Positions 32,462 to 45,126 of a DNA stretch of 64,000 nucleotides are shown in pieces. Origin of the DNA: Diphasiastrum complanatum (taxonomy: Eukaryota; Streptophyta; Lycopodiopsida; Lycopodiales; Lycopodiaceae); NCBI GenBank assembly GCA_029204225.1, contig CM055100.1, forward strand, positions 15,920,600 to 15,984,599. Direction: 5' to 3'. Below the pieces are notes generated by a model that was not told where the DNA came from, ran no database searches, and saw nothing but the letters and a program-made list of their open reading frames with translations. The number at the start of each line of letters is the position of its first letter. Position 1 is the stretch's first letter. Made by a program: the position numbers and the translations under genes.

Positions 32462-33376
32462 TTATGTTCCTATCAACATAGACTTCGAAATTAGGCCAAG
32501 GTTAGACCTCATCTTCATAAATACATTTTTGAGTAGAGGTTTGGTGAGAAGATCTGCAACGCAATCTGAAGATGAAACATGCTCCAATGATATCTCTCTC
32601 CCAATGACTTTTTCTCTTACAAAATGATGAGCCACTTCAATATGCTTGCTCCTTGTATGAAAGACTGGATTATTTGCAAGAGCCTGAGCAGAAATGTTAT
32701 CATTCTTGATAATTGGTAAATCTTCCTCTGCATAACACTTTAGCTCCAAAAGTAGCCTTTTTATCCATAAAACCTCCTTTGTTGTGGTTGTAAGAGATTT
32801 GTATTCAGCTTCACAGAATGATAAGGAAATAGTTGCATGTTTCTTTGATAGCCAAGAAACCAAATTTCCTCCAAGAAATATAGTGTAAGCACTTGTGGAT
32901 TTCCTATCCAACATGTCCCCTGCAAAATCGGAATATGAAAAAGCAGTCAAAGTCAGATCTTCTCCTTCATAGAATAGTCCATGATCCAAGGTAGAAGATA
33001 TATACCTCAAGACTCTTTTAGCCAACTTCCAATGATATAACTTTGGATCCTGTATGTGTTGACTTAGCTTATGAACACAAAATCTTAGATCAAGCCTAGT
33101 CACTGTTAACCAAATAAGTGAGCCAATAAGACTCCTATAAAGAGTGATGTCCTCAAAGGATTTTTCATCATCTTTAATAGGAAATTCTACAGTGTGCTCC
33201 ATAGGTGTATCTATGCCTTTACAGTTTTCCATATGGAATTTTCTGAGCATGGAAAGTGCATATCCACTTTGGCTTATAAATGCATGACCTTTTCAAAAAT
33301 CTATTTCAAGGCCTAGAATATAGTGAAGAACTCCTAAGTCCTGCATCTTAAACTCAGTACCAAGTGCATGCTTAGT
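32462..33376 (-). pseudogene. Copia A RNase H
   Basis: The frame from 33250 has CKGIDTPMEHTVEFPIKDDE, SLIGSLIWLTVTRLDLRFCV, RVLRYISSTLDHGLFY, SYSDFAGDMLDRKSTSAY, SFCEAEYKSLTTTTKEVLW, KNDNISAQALANNPVFH and SDCVADLLTKPL. RNase H acidic positions D, E and D are kept (the first within YSDF, the third within KNDN). The stretch 33250-33376 is frame-shifted and has a stop. Confidence 0.9.
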
Positions 33377-34330
33377 TTATTCAACTAACTTCTCATTGTT
33401 TACACAAAGACTGATATCATCTACATAGATGAGAAGAACAATTACAAAGCTTTTTACAAACTTATAATACAGAGAAGGGTCATATTCACTTAGACAAAAT
33501 CCGAGTGATATGAGATAGGAATTGAGCCTTGCATACCAAGACCTTGGTGCCTGTTTCAGTCCATACAGACTTTTGAACAAAAGACAAACTTTTGGTTCAT
33601 CACCTTCCTTCACAAAACTTGGAGGCTGCACTATATAAATCTCCTCGTCAAAGTAACCATTGAGAAATGCATTAGAAACATCAAGCTGGAACATACTCCA
33701 TTTGTGAAAACATGCAAGAGAGATGAGTATTCGAATTGTTACCATCTTTGCAACTGGTGCAAAGGTGTCTTCATAGTCAAGACCTTTGATCTGTGAGTAG
33801 CCTTTGGCACAAAGTCTTGCTTTATACTTATTGATTGATCCATCATGATTATACTTGATTCTGAATACCCACTTACATCCAATCACATGCGTGTTGTTTG
33901 GTGGCTCCACAAGCTCCCATGTGTTATTTGATATCAAGGCTTCAAATTCTTGGGTCATTGCTTCAACCCACTCCTTGGATTGAAAAGCTTCTTGGACATC
34001 CTTAGGCTCTTCATCTGAAATAAAAAGTGCATGATAGGAAGTTTCACCTTTCACTTGCCTTCCTTCTTCATCATATGTGAGCCTCCTTGGCTCAGATCTT
34101 GCTCGTGTAGATCTTCTTGGTGTGGTAGCTTGAGTTTGCTCCTCCTCAAGCCTCGGCCTCACCTCTTCTTGAACAACATCAAGATTGATGATTGATCTTG
34201 CATGAGTCTCCTTGATCTGTGCATCATCCAAGTTAAACTTTTGATCTTCATGGAAGATCACATCTCTACTAACAACATTCTTGTCACTGAGAAGGCAAAT
34301 AAATCTTGTATGTTTTTTTAGTGGATGCAT
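33377..34330 (-). pseudogene. Copia A reverse transcriptase
   Basis: It contains the linker TPRRSTRARSEPRRLTYD, then WELVEPPNNTHVIGCKWVF, KARLCAKGYSQIKGLDYEDT, QLDVSNAFLNGYFDEEIY, SLYGLKQAPRSWYARL and YVDDISLCV, where the catalytic YVDD is kept. 317 codons are open. It is cut from integrase by a frame break at 34330-34478. The sequence is a sister of the plus-strand copia at 28.3 kb. Confidence 0.92.
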
Positions 34331-34477
34331 ATCCTACAAAAATTCCTTTTACTGCACTAGGATCTTCCTTCTTCCTAGTTTCTAGATGCACATGCACAAA
34401 GCATACACAGCCAAAAATCCTAAGATGATCTACCTTAGGCTTTTTCTTATACAACATCTCAAATGATGTCTTTCATC

Positions 34478-35713
34478 CTATTGCAAGATTTGGAAGCCTA
34501 TTACAAAGATAGTTTGCACATGCAACTGCCTCTCCCCAAATTCTTTAGGCAGAGAAGCTTCTAGCCTAATGGCTTTTGCACATTCACACAAAGTTCTATT
34601 TTTCCTTTCAGCAACTCCATTTTGCTGAGGAGTATATGAACAAGAAAACTCTCTTTGAATACCCTCTCTCTCACAAAAGTCTTTAAACTTATTGGAAGTG
34701 TACTCTCCTCCACTATCACTTCTTAAAGCTTTTAACTTGAAAGGAAATTGCTTCTCTACATAAGCTTTGAAAGTAAGAAAAACATCATAAACCATGGCTT
34801 TTGAAGACAACATATAGATCCAAAAATATCTTGTATAATCATTTACAAAAGAGACAAAGCAGTTGGCTCCTCCTTTGCTCTTAGCTGATGAGAAATGAAC
34901 ATCAGAGTGTACAAGTTCAAATGGTTGCTTTGTCTTGATACTTGATCTAGGAAAAGGCCTTCTGTGTGACTTTGCCAGCACACAAGCTTCACAAGGTAGA
35001 AGCTCCTTTGACAATGTCTTCTTTGACCATGGATTGCATGGCTTTGAAATTGGGATGACCCAATCTCTTGCGCCACATATCCTCTTGTAGAACCTTGGTC
35101 TCATAAGCAATATCTGAAATGTTAGCACTCTCCCTAGAATCTAGTTTGTACAACTTACCAATTCTAGATCCTCTAGCAATAACTTCATTTTCTCTTGAGA
35201 TTATACACTTGTCAACTTGAAACTTGACATCCAATCCACTATCAAACAACTGTCCTACACTAATGAGATTCTTGGTCAATCTAGGTATACACAGTACATC
35301 ATGTAAGCAAAAAGATTTTGATGATGATGCATGCAATGGAATGCTTCCTATTCCTTCAATCCTACACTCAACATCATTAGCAGTACAGATTGATCTTTTT
35401 GCACCTAGATATGGCATGAGATTAGTGAAAGAGTTCCTAGAACTAGACATATGGGAACTAGCCCCACTATCTATCCACCAGACTTCTTCATTCTGAAAAG
35501 GAAAAGATGAAAAAGTGGACATCATTAGTGAATCCTCTCGTTCACTCTCTACACCCTCACACTCATCCTCATTAGTAAGGTTAGCTTGCTTAGATTGGTT
35601 CTTCTTCTTGAAACAGTTTGATGCATAGTGTCCTTTCTTGTCAAAGAAAAAACACGATCTTTGACAGCTTCTTCTTGCCACTGGATGTTACAGCTTGTGA
35701 GGACTGATCCTCA
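34478..35713 (-). pseudogene. Copia A zinc knuckle, protease, GAG-pre-integrase and integrase
   Basis: Order on the minus strand: a knuckle relic CFFFDKKGHYASNC (second Cys replaced by Phe), protease WWIDSGASSHM with intact D-S-G, LWHKRLGHP-type motif as MWRKRLGHPNFKAMQSM, CEACVLAKSHRRPFP, then integrase HSDVHFSS, FVNDYTRYFWIYML, LRSDSGGEYTS and YTPQQNGVAERKNRT. There is a frame change around 34990-35130 where the two long frames overlap. The gag reading frame resumes at 35713 after the B insertion but with a shift upstream of the knuckle. Confidence 0.88.
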
Positions 35714-35988
35714 CTTAGAATTTGCTATGCACAGGAACACAGATCATGCTACACAGTAACACAGACATAAAACACTCTCCACGGCAAGCTCACATAGCAA
35801 CTGTATTTCTCAAAATGAAATTACATTGTACATATACTTGTTCACTCAGGCAACCCATGCATGACCCAGGTTGCCGTTGACAGGACGTGTGTCCCGTCGA
35901 CTTGCCTCGTGGCGAAGCCAACTGATCCTTATCCACTGATAGGACCCATAGTACAGTAACACAATGAATCTACTTTAATTCTAACTCT
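35714..35988 (-). repeat. Copia B 3' LTR
   Basis: It runs cttagaatttgc...attctaact in plus-strand reading. The polypurine tract tttaagggagag (minus strand) lies just to its right at 35989-36000. It is homologous to 41200-41473 and to 17263-17535. Confidence 0.88.
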
Positions 35989-36040
35989 CTCCCTTAAAGT
36001 AGAGTCTACTTTTTATACAGTCATATACATAGTTTTAAAG

Positions 36041-37097
36041 TCAACAAACTTTAAGTACAGAAAGCTTTGATCTAAACTTATCAAACTTTTCTCCAGCAAG
36101 TGGCTTAGTGAAAATATCAGCTAGTTGTTCTTCTGTGCTACAATGAACAAAATGAATTTCACGACTCAGCAGTCTCTCATGTATAAAGTGATACTGAATC
36201 TCAATGTGTTTAGTTCTCGCATGGAACACTGGATTCTTTGCTAGCTGAATGCCACTCTGACTGTCGCTATGTAAAGTTGTGGGATTCTTTTGTTTCATGC
36301 CAACTTCTTCCAAGATTTGTCTCAACCATATAGCTTCCTATGCTGCACTACACATTGGCTTATACTCTGCTTCTGTGGTGGAAAGAGCAATTGTACTTTG
36401 CTTCTTACTAGACCAGGAAAAGCAACTACCACAAAACTGGAATACATACCCTGTGGTAGATCTACGATCATCATAGTCACCTCCCCAATCCGCATCCACA
36501 TAGCCACGCAACTCAGGTAAACCATCATGCTTCCTGTAAATCAAGCCATACTCTGAAGTGCTTTCACATAACGCAAAATGCGTTTAGCTGCCTTCCAATG
36601 CGTTTCCGTAGGTGCTTCCATAAACTGACTTACAATGCCAACAACATAGCATATATCTAGTCTAGTTGTGGTAAGGTAAATCAAGCTCCCTACTAATTGT
36701 CTATACAGCGTGGCATCAAATGACTGTGACTCATCAAGCTTAGAAAGCTTTTTACCTGGCTCAATAGGAGTATTTACTGGTTTGCAATCCTACAACCTAA
36801 ATCTGTGCATCAACTCTTTGACATATTTAACCTGTGTTAAACCCACTTCGTGTGCCACACCTCTACTCCAAGGCAGTAATGCATCAGACTGAGATTTGTC
36901 ATCTCGAATTGTTCCATGAGGTCTTTCTTTATCATCTCTATCATCTCTTGATTATTTCCCGTAATAATCAAGTCATCAACATAAAGAGCAATCAAAGCAA
37001 CCATACCATCAAAGCATAAGACATACAGATTTGGATCAGAATGTGTTCTCACCATCCATCCTGCTATACCACGCACGTGGTGCTTGTTTAAGACCAT
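36041..37097 (-). pseudogene. Copia B RT end and RNase H
   Basis: Minus-strand pieces: DGMVALIALYVDDLIITGN (YVDD kept), EMTNLSLMHYCLGVEVWH-like region, then after breaks ELRGYVDADWGGDYDDRRST, YVFQFCGSCFSWSSKKQSTI, LSTTEAEYKPMCSAA, LHSDSQSGIQLAKNPVFHA, RTKHIEIQYHFIHERLL and EEQLADIFTKPLAGEKF, with a stop at 36041. At least three frame changes or stops occur between RT and RNase H. Confidence 0.9.
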
Positions 37098-38742
37098 AAA
37101 GCGCTTTCTTCAAGCGACATAATTTATTTTCCTGTCCCTTCGTTACAAAGCCTTCAGGTTGATCCATGAACACTTCTTCTTCTAACTCACTATTTAGAAA
37201 AGCAGATTTCACATCCATCTGATGCAAAGGCCAACCAAAATGTGAAGCTAAAGCAACAAGTAGACATAGAGTATTCCACTTACAAACTGGCGCAAAGGTC
37301 TCCTCATAGTCGATGCCTTTGCTTTGTGCGTACCCTTTGATCACCAATCTTGCCTTGTGCTTTGCTATACTTCCATCTGCATGGTACTTAGTCTTGTATA
37401 CCCATTTGCAACCAATGGGTTTCTTGCCAACTGGTGGTTCTACTAAGTCCCATGTGCCATGCTTAGCAATTGACTCCATCTCCTCTCCCATGGCCTTGAC
37501 CCAGATGTCATCATCCTTCGCTTCACCATAAGTCGAAGGTTCTTTTCTTTGAATAATGCTAGATAAGAGAGCATAATTTGCTTCATACCTTTTAGGTTGA
37601 GTCTTCTCTCTTGTTGATCTTCGTAGCTCTCCGTGGTTAGATGATCCTGGAAATTCATCCATGTCGCGGCTCTCCAACAATCTCTCAAACCACTTAGGGA
37701 GCTTCCTGTCAGGTGATCGGTTTCCAGGTGAAAATGTATCCCACGGTACATCCTTCTCCTTGCGTTTGTCACCTGCAACTTCAATCCTTCTTGCACCAAA
37801 AGGTTTGTCCCTACCTCTCCAACCTGTCTCTTGAGGTGGAGTAGTAGTATCTTGAGATGTATCCTCATGTTCATCACTCGGAAGGTCAATGAATGGAGCA
37901 TCATCAGGTGGTATCCTCACTATACCATCTTTCCCACTAGATGTGTCTATCTTCTCAGCATCCTCGTCTTCATACATCTTGGATTCATCAAAGATAACAT
38001 CATGGCTTATATGGATCTCCACTGGATCAGAACATCTATATCCTAGGAATGTGCACTTGATAGCTCTCACATCAAGTTTACGTCTCTCTTCCTTAGAATT
38101 GTGTACAAAGGCCTTACATCCAAAGATTCGCAAGTGGTTCACCTTTGGCTTCTTCTTTGTGAATGCTTCCTCATGTGTTATCTTTGGTATGGCAATGGTA
38201 GGACTTCTATTTTGAAGATTGACTGTCGTACTGCATGCTTCTGACCAAAAATCTTTTGGTAGTTTCATCTCAACTAGCATAGATTTGGCACTTTCCACAA
38301 TCGTACGATTCTTGTGATCAGCTACACCATTAAGAGTAGGAGTATGAGCTTGCGTAAATTGTCTTTTAATCCCACATTGATCACAAAGATCATTGAAGTC
38401 ATTAGACTTGTACTCACCTCCACTATCTGATCTTAGAACTTTGATCTTCCTACCTGTCTGATTTTCGACCAATGCTTTGAAGCTCTTGAAGTTGTCAAAT
38501 GCATCTGATTTCTTCTTCAAGAAGTAGATCCACGTCTTACGTGACATATCATCAATAAAGGTCATGAAATAGAAGGCTTTACCTAAAGACATGGTCCTCA
38601 TAGGCCCGCATAAATCTGTGTGGATTAAATCTAGGATGTTCTTTGCTCTTGCAACACTCCCTTTATTGAGCTTCTCTCGATGTTGCTTCCCATATACACA
38701 AGATTCGCACATCGATTTCAAGTGATCTTCTATGATAGGCAA
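37036..38742 (-). pseudogene. Copia B integrase and RT (568 open codons)
   Basis: The open frame starts at CESCVYGKQHREKLNKG. It continues with the integrase core LDLIHTDLCGPM, FIDDMSRKTWIYFLKKKSDA, LRSDSGGEYKSNDF and HTPTLNGVADHKNRTIVES, and HLRIFGCKAFVH. A linker follows, then RT WDLVEPPVGKKPIGCKWVY, KARLVIKGYAQSKGIDYEET, HQMDVKSAFLNSELEEEVFM and ALYGLKQAPRAWYSRMDG. HTPTLNGVADHKN replaces the usual TPQQNGVAERKN. It is the best-kept part of the element. Confidence 0.92.
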
Positions 38743-39251
38743 TCATGTTACCATCTCCAATTTTATCATCAAACTGAGGCTTCCTAAGTTCAAGTGACCA
38801 AGCCTCTTATGCCACAACTCAGTTTGCGATGGAATGGACGATACAAGTCCATGTTCCCCTTGATTGTAGCATTCAACCTGTGCAATTTTGTATTGGGCTC
38901 CCTTACTCCATCTGCAATAACTTTGAACTTTTGGTTCACATCCTTCACGAAGCAATGATCATGGGCGAATTCTACTTTCAACTTTTGATCAGTAATGACT
39001 CCAACAGAAAGTAGATTTTTTTTCAAACCTGGTACGTAAAGTACCTCCCTGATCATCCTGCTTTTGCCATCAGGTAGTTGGATCGAAATGGTGCCTATCC
39101 CCTTGATCTTGCACACCTCACCATTTGCTTGTGAAACGGATGTTCCATTATCCAACACTTTCACGCTACTGAACCAATTCTTGTTTCTTGTCATGTGTCT
39201 TGTGGCTCCCGAGTCAATATACCATGCTTGATCATCTTGATTAGATGACAA
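38743..39251 (-). pseudogene. Copia B protease and GAG-pre-integrase
   Basis: It begins AWYIDSGATRHMTRNKNWF with the retropepsin D-S-G intact, then LDNGTSVSQANGEVCKIKG, YVPGLKKNLLSVGVITDQ and, in the overlapping frame, TELWHKRLGHLNLGSLS. A frame change lies near 38790-38950. Confidence 0.88.
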
Positions 39252-39304
39252 TGCGGATATGAAGATGCTAGAGTCCTCAATCTCACCCTCATCGACAAGG
39301 TTAC

Positions 39305-40121
39305 CTACTTGTTTTGGTTTCTCTTTGCCTTGTTCCGCCAGGAATTTGCGACATTCACTCTTTTAATGGCCCTTTTTACCACAATGGAAGCACTTGCCTT
39401 TTTTCTTAGTCTTACTGGAAGATCCATCGTCCTCCTCAGACTTGGCAAATTGTTGTTTAGACTTCTTCTGGCCCTTGCCCTTGCCTTGTTTTTGGCGTGT
39501 CGCAAGCGCCTGATCGTCAATATTTTGACGTCTAGCTTTCACCATTTCTTGCCGTTGCTCTTCCTGCATCAAGATTTCTGTGAGCTCGTCAAAGGTTGGC
39601 AATCTTTCTCTTGATGCTATTCCGCTCACAAACATCTAATAGGGTTCTGCAATGCCGCATAATGCATTGTGCACCAGCTCCACATCACGTATGCGCTCAC
39701 CAATAGAATGCAGTTCATCCCTCATTGTCTTGATTCTGGTCATGTACGTCTAAATGTGCTCTCCTTGTTCCATTCGGGCACTATTCAACTTTGACTTCAG
39801 AAACATGATTCTTGATAGATTTGATGTCTCAAACTACTCCTTTAGCACATCCCATGCCTGTCTGGGTGTAACAGCGGCACAAATGTGGGTAATGATGTGA
39901 TCCTTCACTGACAAGCTAATGAAGGTCAAAGCTTTCCTCATCTTTTTGTCGAACACTTTAATATCCGCTTCATTTGGCAGCCTTTTCTCATCACCTGTGA
40001 TGACTTCCCACACGTCTTTCTCCATCAGTATGTTTTTCATTTTGAATTTCCACACTGCATAGTTGGAAATCCCATCCAATTTGCTACTTTCACTCAAAAT
40101 GGACTCTCCCATGTTTGCCAT
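39305..40121 (-). pseudogene. Copia B gag
   Basis: ATG at 40121 opens MANMGESILSESSKLDGISN, YAVWKFKMKNILMEKDVW, and KALTFISLSVKDHIITHI. After breaks (39636-39833) comes LPTFDELTEILMQEEQRQEM and a basic region. The knuckle CFHCGKKGH is followed at once by a stop (near 39363) before its last Cys. Confidence 0.85.
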
Positions 40122-41199
40122 CGCAAAACTGCTTGAAACTTCTGTCGTAGGCTAAAAACGGTATGTCGAGGCCAACGGTGATGTCAGAAGTTGAAAATAA
40201 TGACCTGAACTTTTTCCCTTACCAGACCACTTGCCGCTTTTCCACCAATTTGAAAGCCAAATCGGCGTCGCCTTTCGAAATGCACTCAGTCGTCAACTCC
40301 CAACAACGTGCCTAGTGGAATGGTGAAATCACTTTTGGCGCACTCCGAACACTTTCTCCACTGCAATCACTCTGTTTTGCTGTACCGTACTTGTAGGTAC
40401 AGTCCGGGTGCCCTTCGTTTGGAGATTATAGCCTTTCGTTTGGGTCAAAACGGGCAAAGGACCCAAAAATAGGGACTTTTCTAGTTTTTGAATTGTTTCT
40501 TCACGTTCAAAAAACTTCACTCTTCACTTGTGAAGGGACCCAGCTCAACTTTCACTTTGAAAATTTTTAATGAAGTTGAAGGCTAAAATGCACTTCACTC
40601 CTTTAGGGCCCACTCCAATTAAATCCAACAATGGATTTCAATTCTGTGGTCCAGATTGTAATTAATCCTGTCCGTCGATCATTGTGGAGACAGACCTGAT
40701 TCGCACTGCTAGGACGCCCTCCTCTGAGTTTTTACAGCTTGCAAAACGGATCAGTATAGAGAGAAATCTCTGATTTTGTGCTCCCAAACCCCAAACTAGG
40801 GTTTTTTACACAAATCTGTTCTTGGCTTCCAATTCACATTGTTCTGACAGGCCTATCCTCTAGCTTTGAGGTCGCCCTACTGCTAGAACTCTGATGCTTC
40901 GATCCATTTGTCAAACGATATCCGATTGAATGCACATTGACTGCAAACACCAAATAGCCTGCTTTGGAATTTCAAAATTCCATTTGCTGAGATTCTGATT
41001 CAGCCGACAACCCTTGTCTCTGAATCCTCACACAATCTCAAGCTCACCAAGCTTATGTGTGCTAAACTCTCTGCATCAGTGTTTCTCCTTCCGTCTTCAA
41101 CCCGCCGTAAACCCCGAACTCTTAGAAGACACTTCTCCCGAAGCTCTCTTCAATGGCGATGTTGTATTGTGTACACTCCCTATATGGCTCTGATACCAA

Positions 41200-41473
41200 C
41201 TTAGAATTTGCTTTGCACATGAACACAGATCATGCTACACAGTAACACAGACAGAAAACACTCTCCACAACAAGCTCACGTAGCAACTGTATTTCTCAAA
41301 ATGAAATTACATTGTACATATAGTTGTTCACTCAGGCAACCCATGCATGACCCAGGTTGTCGTTGGCGGGACGTGTGTCCCGTCGACTTGCCTCGTGGCG
41401 AGACCAACTGATCCTTATCCACTGATAGGACCCACAGTACAATAACACAATGATTCTATTTTATTTCTAACTT
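41200..41473 (-). repeat. Copia B 5' LTR
   Basis: It runs cttagaatttgctttgc...tttctaactt in plus-strand reading, with the PBS on its left (ggctctgatacca, about 41186-41198 on the plus strand). The leader from here to 40122 has no coding motif. Confidence 0.88.
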
Positions 41474-42185
41474 CCTCACCATCTTTTTTGGCTTTGTCCT
41501 TCTTAAAGTGTTGTTGTCCTTTGCCCTTGCCTCTTGATTTGTCTCTGATAAAGAGTTCTTTGTCATCTCCACCATCTTTCAATGAAAGTCTGTTGATCCT
41601 CAACATCTTGTTCTCTTGTCTGCTTTCTTCAGCAATGAGAACACCTTGCAGTGTCTCCAAGGATGGAAGATCCTCCCTGACAGCATAATTCTGCACAATA
41701 TTGTAATACTCATCTCTAATTCCATTTAGGACTACTTGAACAAGTTCAGTGTTCTTAAGAGCATCATCAGTACCAGCTAACTCTTGATGAAGATCCTTAA
41801 CTCTCATGACATATGATGAAGCACTCTCATCTACTCTCTGATAACTTAAAAATATTTGGTTTCTAAGTGTAAGCAATCTAGAAATATTTTTGATTTCATA
41901 GATTGTTTTTAGAGTATCCCAAGCTTCCTTGGCAATGGTGCATGTACTGATCTCTCTTAACACTTCATTGGTAACATTCATTTTTATAAAATGAAGGACA
42001 ATTTGGGTTCTTTTGTGGAATGCTGCAGCTTTATTAGGTGCAGTAGGTTCTTCTTTAGCTCCACTCACAATATCTATTACATCATGTATAATCAACAGTG
42101 ATTCCATTCTGATCTTCCACATTGCATAATTGAAAGATGTTAATCTCTCACTGTGCTCTAAAAAATGTGAACCAGATGAAGACAT
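41474..42185 (-). pseudogene. Copia A gag (5' portion up to the B insertion)
   Basis: ATG at 42185 opens MSSSGSHFLEHSERLTSFN, YAMWKIRMESLLIIHDVIDI, then the UBN2-type block AKEAWDTLKTIYEIKNISRL, SYVMRVKDLHQELAGTDD and LPSLETLQGVLIAEESRQE, and a Lys-rich tail GKGKGQQHFKKDK. The frame runs into copia B at 41474. Confidence 0.9.
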
Positions 42186-42948
42186 CTTCTTGGTGAGAAA
42201 TTATAGTAATGATAAAAAATGGAGTTGAAAGGATGTTGCTTGCTATCTCAATCTAGAATCTAACACAAATGTTGATCCACCCTATGAAATCTAGCAACAT
42301 ATGTGAGAACAAATTCTCAATACAGAAAATCAATCTATCTTGAATTTGGATCTTGCTTCAGTCACAAAAGAAGAAGCACATGCAAGCAAGAAGTCTATCT
42401 CTCCCACGAGTTTCAAAGTACTGATAAACTCTCTAGGAACTTACTTTCAACTCAAACACAATAATATGTGTGAAATGAAAAGTCTAAGACCTCAAAATAC
42501 TCACTTCTATCCAATTCTACTTGATTGACAGTGAAAATTGATGAAAATGGTGAAAAAGACAGATGTGTGCTCACTTTGGCATATCCCACGAGTTGAGTAC
42601 CCTCTCAAACTCTTTGATTGCCTAAAACTCTTCTAAAAACAAATCAGATTGATTTAGAAACAAGAGCAACACATTCTACTCTTCAATACCTATCCAACAA
42701 GCTATAGAACATCAAATTTGGATCATTCCTTGAGAAGTAGCACTCATTAATGAGGGCTGATTTCACACGTGTGAGCTCTCTGTCCGTACAGAGCTCCGCT
42801 GGATCAGATCAGTCTTGATTTGATCCACTTATGGTCCTCAGATTGCTTGTTTCTCAACGAGTTTGAATCCCTCTTCCAAATCCGAGTTCTTGCAGGCAAA
42901 AATACTAATGATTTGATGTATACACCCTCACCTCTTCAAAGCATGAAG

Positions 42949-42959
42949 CTCTGATACCA
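42949..42959 (-). other. Copia A primer-binding site
   Basis: TGGTATCAGAG on the minus strand directly abuts the LTR end (...cttcaca). It fits the initiator Met tRNA primer used by most plant copia elements. Confidence 0.88.
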
Positions 42960-43681
42960 TGTGAAGTTTTTAGCACGTGTGAACTTCACCACACACCCTA
43001 CAAGATCTTACTAAGGTATTGTGATTGCACAAGATTGATCAAAGAACAGTATGCTTGAAAAATCTAAGGCAAGAGCACAATGACATACATAAGATGAAAA
43101 AATCTAACTCATAGTAATGTCAGAAATAATTCTAAGTGTTCAGTATGGGAAAAAAAAAAGGCTGCTCTCGGGTGGAGAGAGAAAATCAAGCATAGAAAAC
43201 TCGGGTAGAGAGAGAATGAGTCCAAAACACCAAAATCTCAATATTCACAATGTGGCAAAACATGCCTAGCTTTTCCTACATGAGAGAGACTCGAATTCCT
43301 ACAATGGAGTTGCATGGAAAGTCCACTTAACTGAACTAATTCACCTACCAGAGATCCACATGTGTCACTGCATGCATGTATGTTGCATGTACTGCATGTC
43401 AACTCATAAAACTGCCTAGACATGTGTAGATCACTGAAACTACTTTGCATGTTGCATGCACTGATTGCATGTGGCTTGCATGCATACAATAAGACTTTGC
43501 ATGCTATCTAAACATCTGCATGTCATCATAATTGAACCTATTTAACTCAAATCTGAGCTACACTAGAAGGATATGTGCTCAATTCACACTCCTTTTATGT
43601 ACAACATGAATTTTAGTGGAAATCACCATGGACATGGCCCCAAACTTGAGATAGGAAGATAACATTTTAATAATCTTCACA
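42960..43681 (-). repeat. Copia A 5' LTR (722 bp)
   Basis: Minus-strand ends are TGTGAAGATTATT and AAACTTCACA, giving a clean TG...CA pair with a short inverted end TGTGAAG / CTTCACA. Its outer 66 bp recur at 32382-32447. The middle has many gcatg words (43350-43520). Confidence 0.85.
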
Positions 43682-45126
43682 CAAGTTCTATAAACCACTA
43701 GTAATTAAAGACAGAAAGCATACCAAATGACAATAATCTTCAACTACCAAACTTTAGATTACAATCCAGAATCACATCTAGATATCCAAAGTCGTGCTGA
43801 ATACCAATTCAGTTGTTATTCTTGGATTCATTATGATTCATTATCCATTTGAGCTTCTGGGATACAATCACTAATGAGCTGAGTCTATTCCTTATCTAAG
43901 GAATACTCTATCCCAAGAATAATGTATATCCAATGCACATAATTTCAACTGATGAACCAAAATGATTCACTAATCATGCGTCTTACAAACAATATAATTA
44001 AAAAACCATCAGTTCCTGGTGAATCCACATCACACTAATCGTTTTACCAATAAACTTCATCCTGGAGTAATCAACTACTCAAGTTAATTGCCAATGATTC
44101 AGAAATCTCAAATGTCTAGGTGAAGAATTCAATTATACTAGTATAACACCACATTTAGATCCTTACCCAAATCAATTATAAGCTAATCCATAGATCTTCT
44201 ATACAAAGATTTGTTAACTCTGCAAGTATCTGTCAAAACAATACTTGATCATATATTCATGTTCACCGACTAGGTTAAGTGCACCAGATAACCTTAGTAA
44301 CTAGGATTACACAGTAGATTCATACAAGATTAATCGTGCACATATGAGAATAATCTCACTATGACCCAGTACATAAACACATTTTTATCTGGCAGATTCC
44401 TCCAGAACCCACATATGTTACTCACATATCTCACTGAGATCTTGTAACTCAGCTACAACATATTTTCTATTTCTCATGAGTAAATAACATATTCGGGAAA
44501 TCTCTGAGATGAATAAAATTCACACTCAACAGTTTTTCAATCCCACTTACTTCTACTTACATAATTTCTCCCATCGATTAACCCCTCTCTGATCCTAGTA
44601 CTTAAATTAAGATTAGGTTGATCCAATATAGAACTCTCAAACTTAAATTCTGATCAAACTTACTTTTATTCCAATCAAAATGGAATTAGTAACCTTTGAC
44701 CTTTTACTGTACTACTTATAGATAATGATTCAAATTCCAAACTTGTTCCAGTTCCAGATTGTCCACACAATCCCTAGAGAATTTCACATATTCAAAAAGT
44801 TTCAATTAGGCATCTTACTCTGAATCTATCCGAAATTTCTTTCAGATCCAATCTCATTTCTATACCCTAGTTGGTTCTCTTCCGAAAGCTATGCAACCAA
44901 CAGATTTCCAAATAGAATTTTATTCCACCACTTCACCCCTCCTTTTAAAGAAATTATAAATTTCCATAAAAGTTAACTGGAAAGATGATATATGAAAATA
45001 TCTAAATCCTAAAAACGTCAGTAATAAGTGCTTCCACCAGAGGATTCACCTTATTACACACATGACTTCTCCTTAAAATATTTCCAATCTGAATGATAGA
45101 AACTACTATTCCATCAAAATCCATTT
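43682..45126. other. AT-rich spacer, no gene recognised
   Basis: No coding motif or repeat unit stands out on either strand. The composition is even and AT-rich. It may be the leader or LTR of the copia relic that follows, but no PBS was found. Confidence 0.4.

Larger units (their letters stand above)
35714..41473 (-). mobile_element. Copia B, full-length nested element (5.76 kb)
   Basis: Two LTRs (35714-35988 and 41200-41473) bound the element. The bases cctcac occur on both sides (35709-35714 and 41474-41479), giving a 5-6 bp target duplication within copia A gag. PBS TGGTATCAGAG lies next to the 5' LTR on the minus strand (about 41188-41198). Domains in order are gag, knuckle, protease, integrase, RT and RNase H, all with breaks. 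I count about 17 differences between the LTRs over some 273 bp, so insertion is not very recent. Confidence 0.92.
32382..43681 (-). mobile_element. Copia A, nearly full length, split by nested copia B
   Basis: Minus-strand order: 5' LTR 42960-43681, PBS 42949-42959, gag 41474-42185, interruption by copia B (35714-41473), then zinc knuckle and protease 34989-35713, integrase 34478-35128, RT 33377-34330, RNase H 32462-33250, polypurine tract and a 3' LTR stub 32382-32447. Without B the element is about 5.5 kb. The stub matches 43615-43681 closely. Frameshifts between domains show that it is inactive. Confidence 0.88.

Noticed and set aside
37443-37904. 153-codon minus-strand frame
   Set aside because: It overlaps the copia B linker in another frame and has no motif.
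41186-41198. tRNA-like sequence near the copia LTR
   Set aside because: Only the short primer-binding site complementary to a tRNA 3' end is present, not a tRNA gene.
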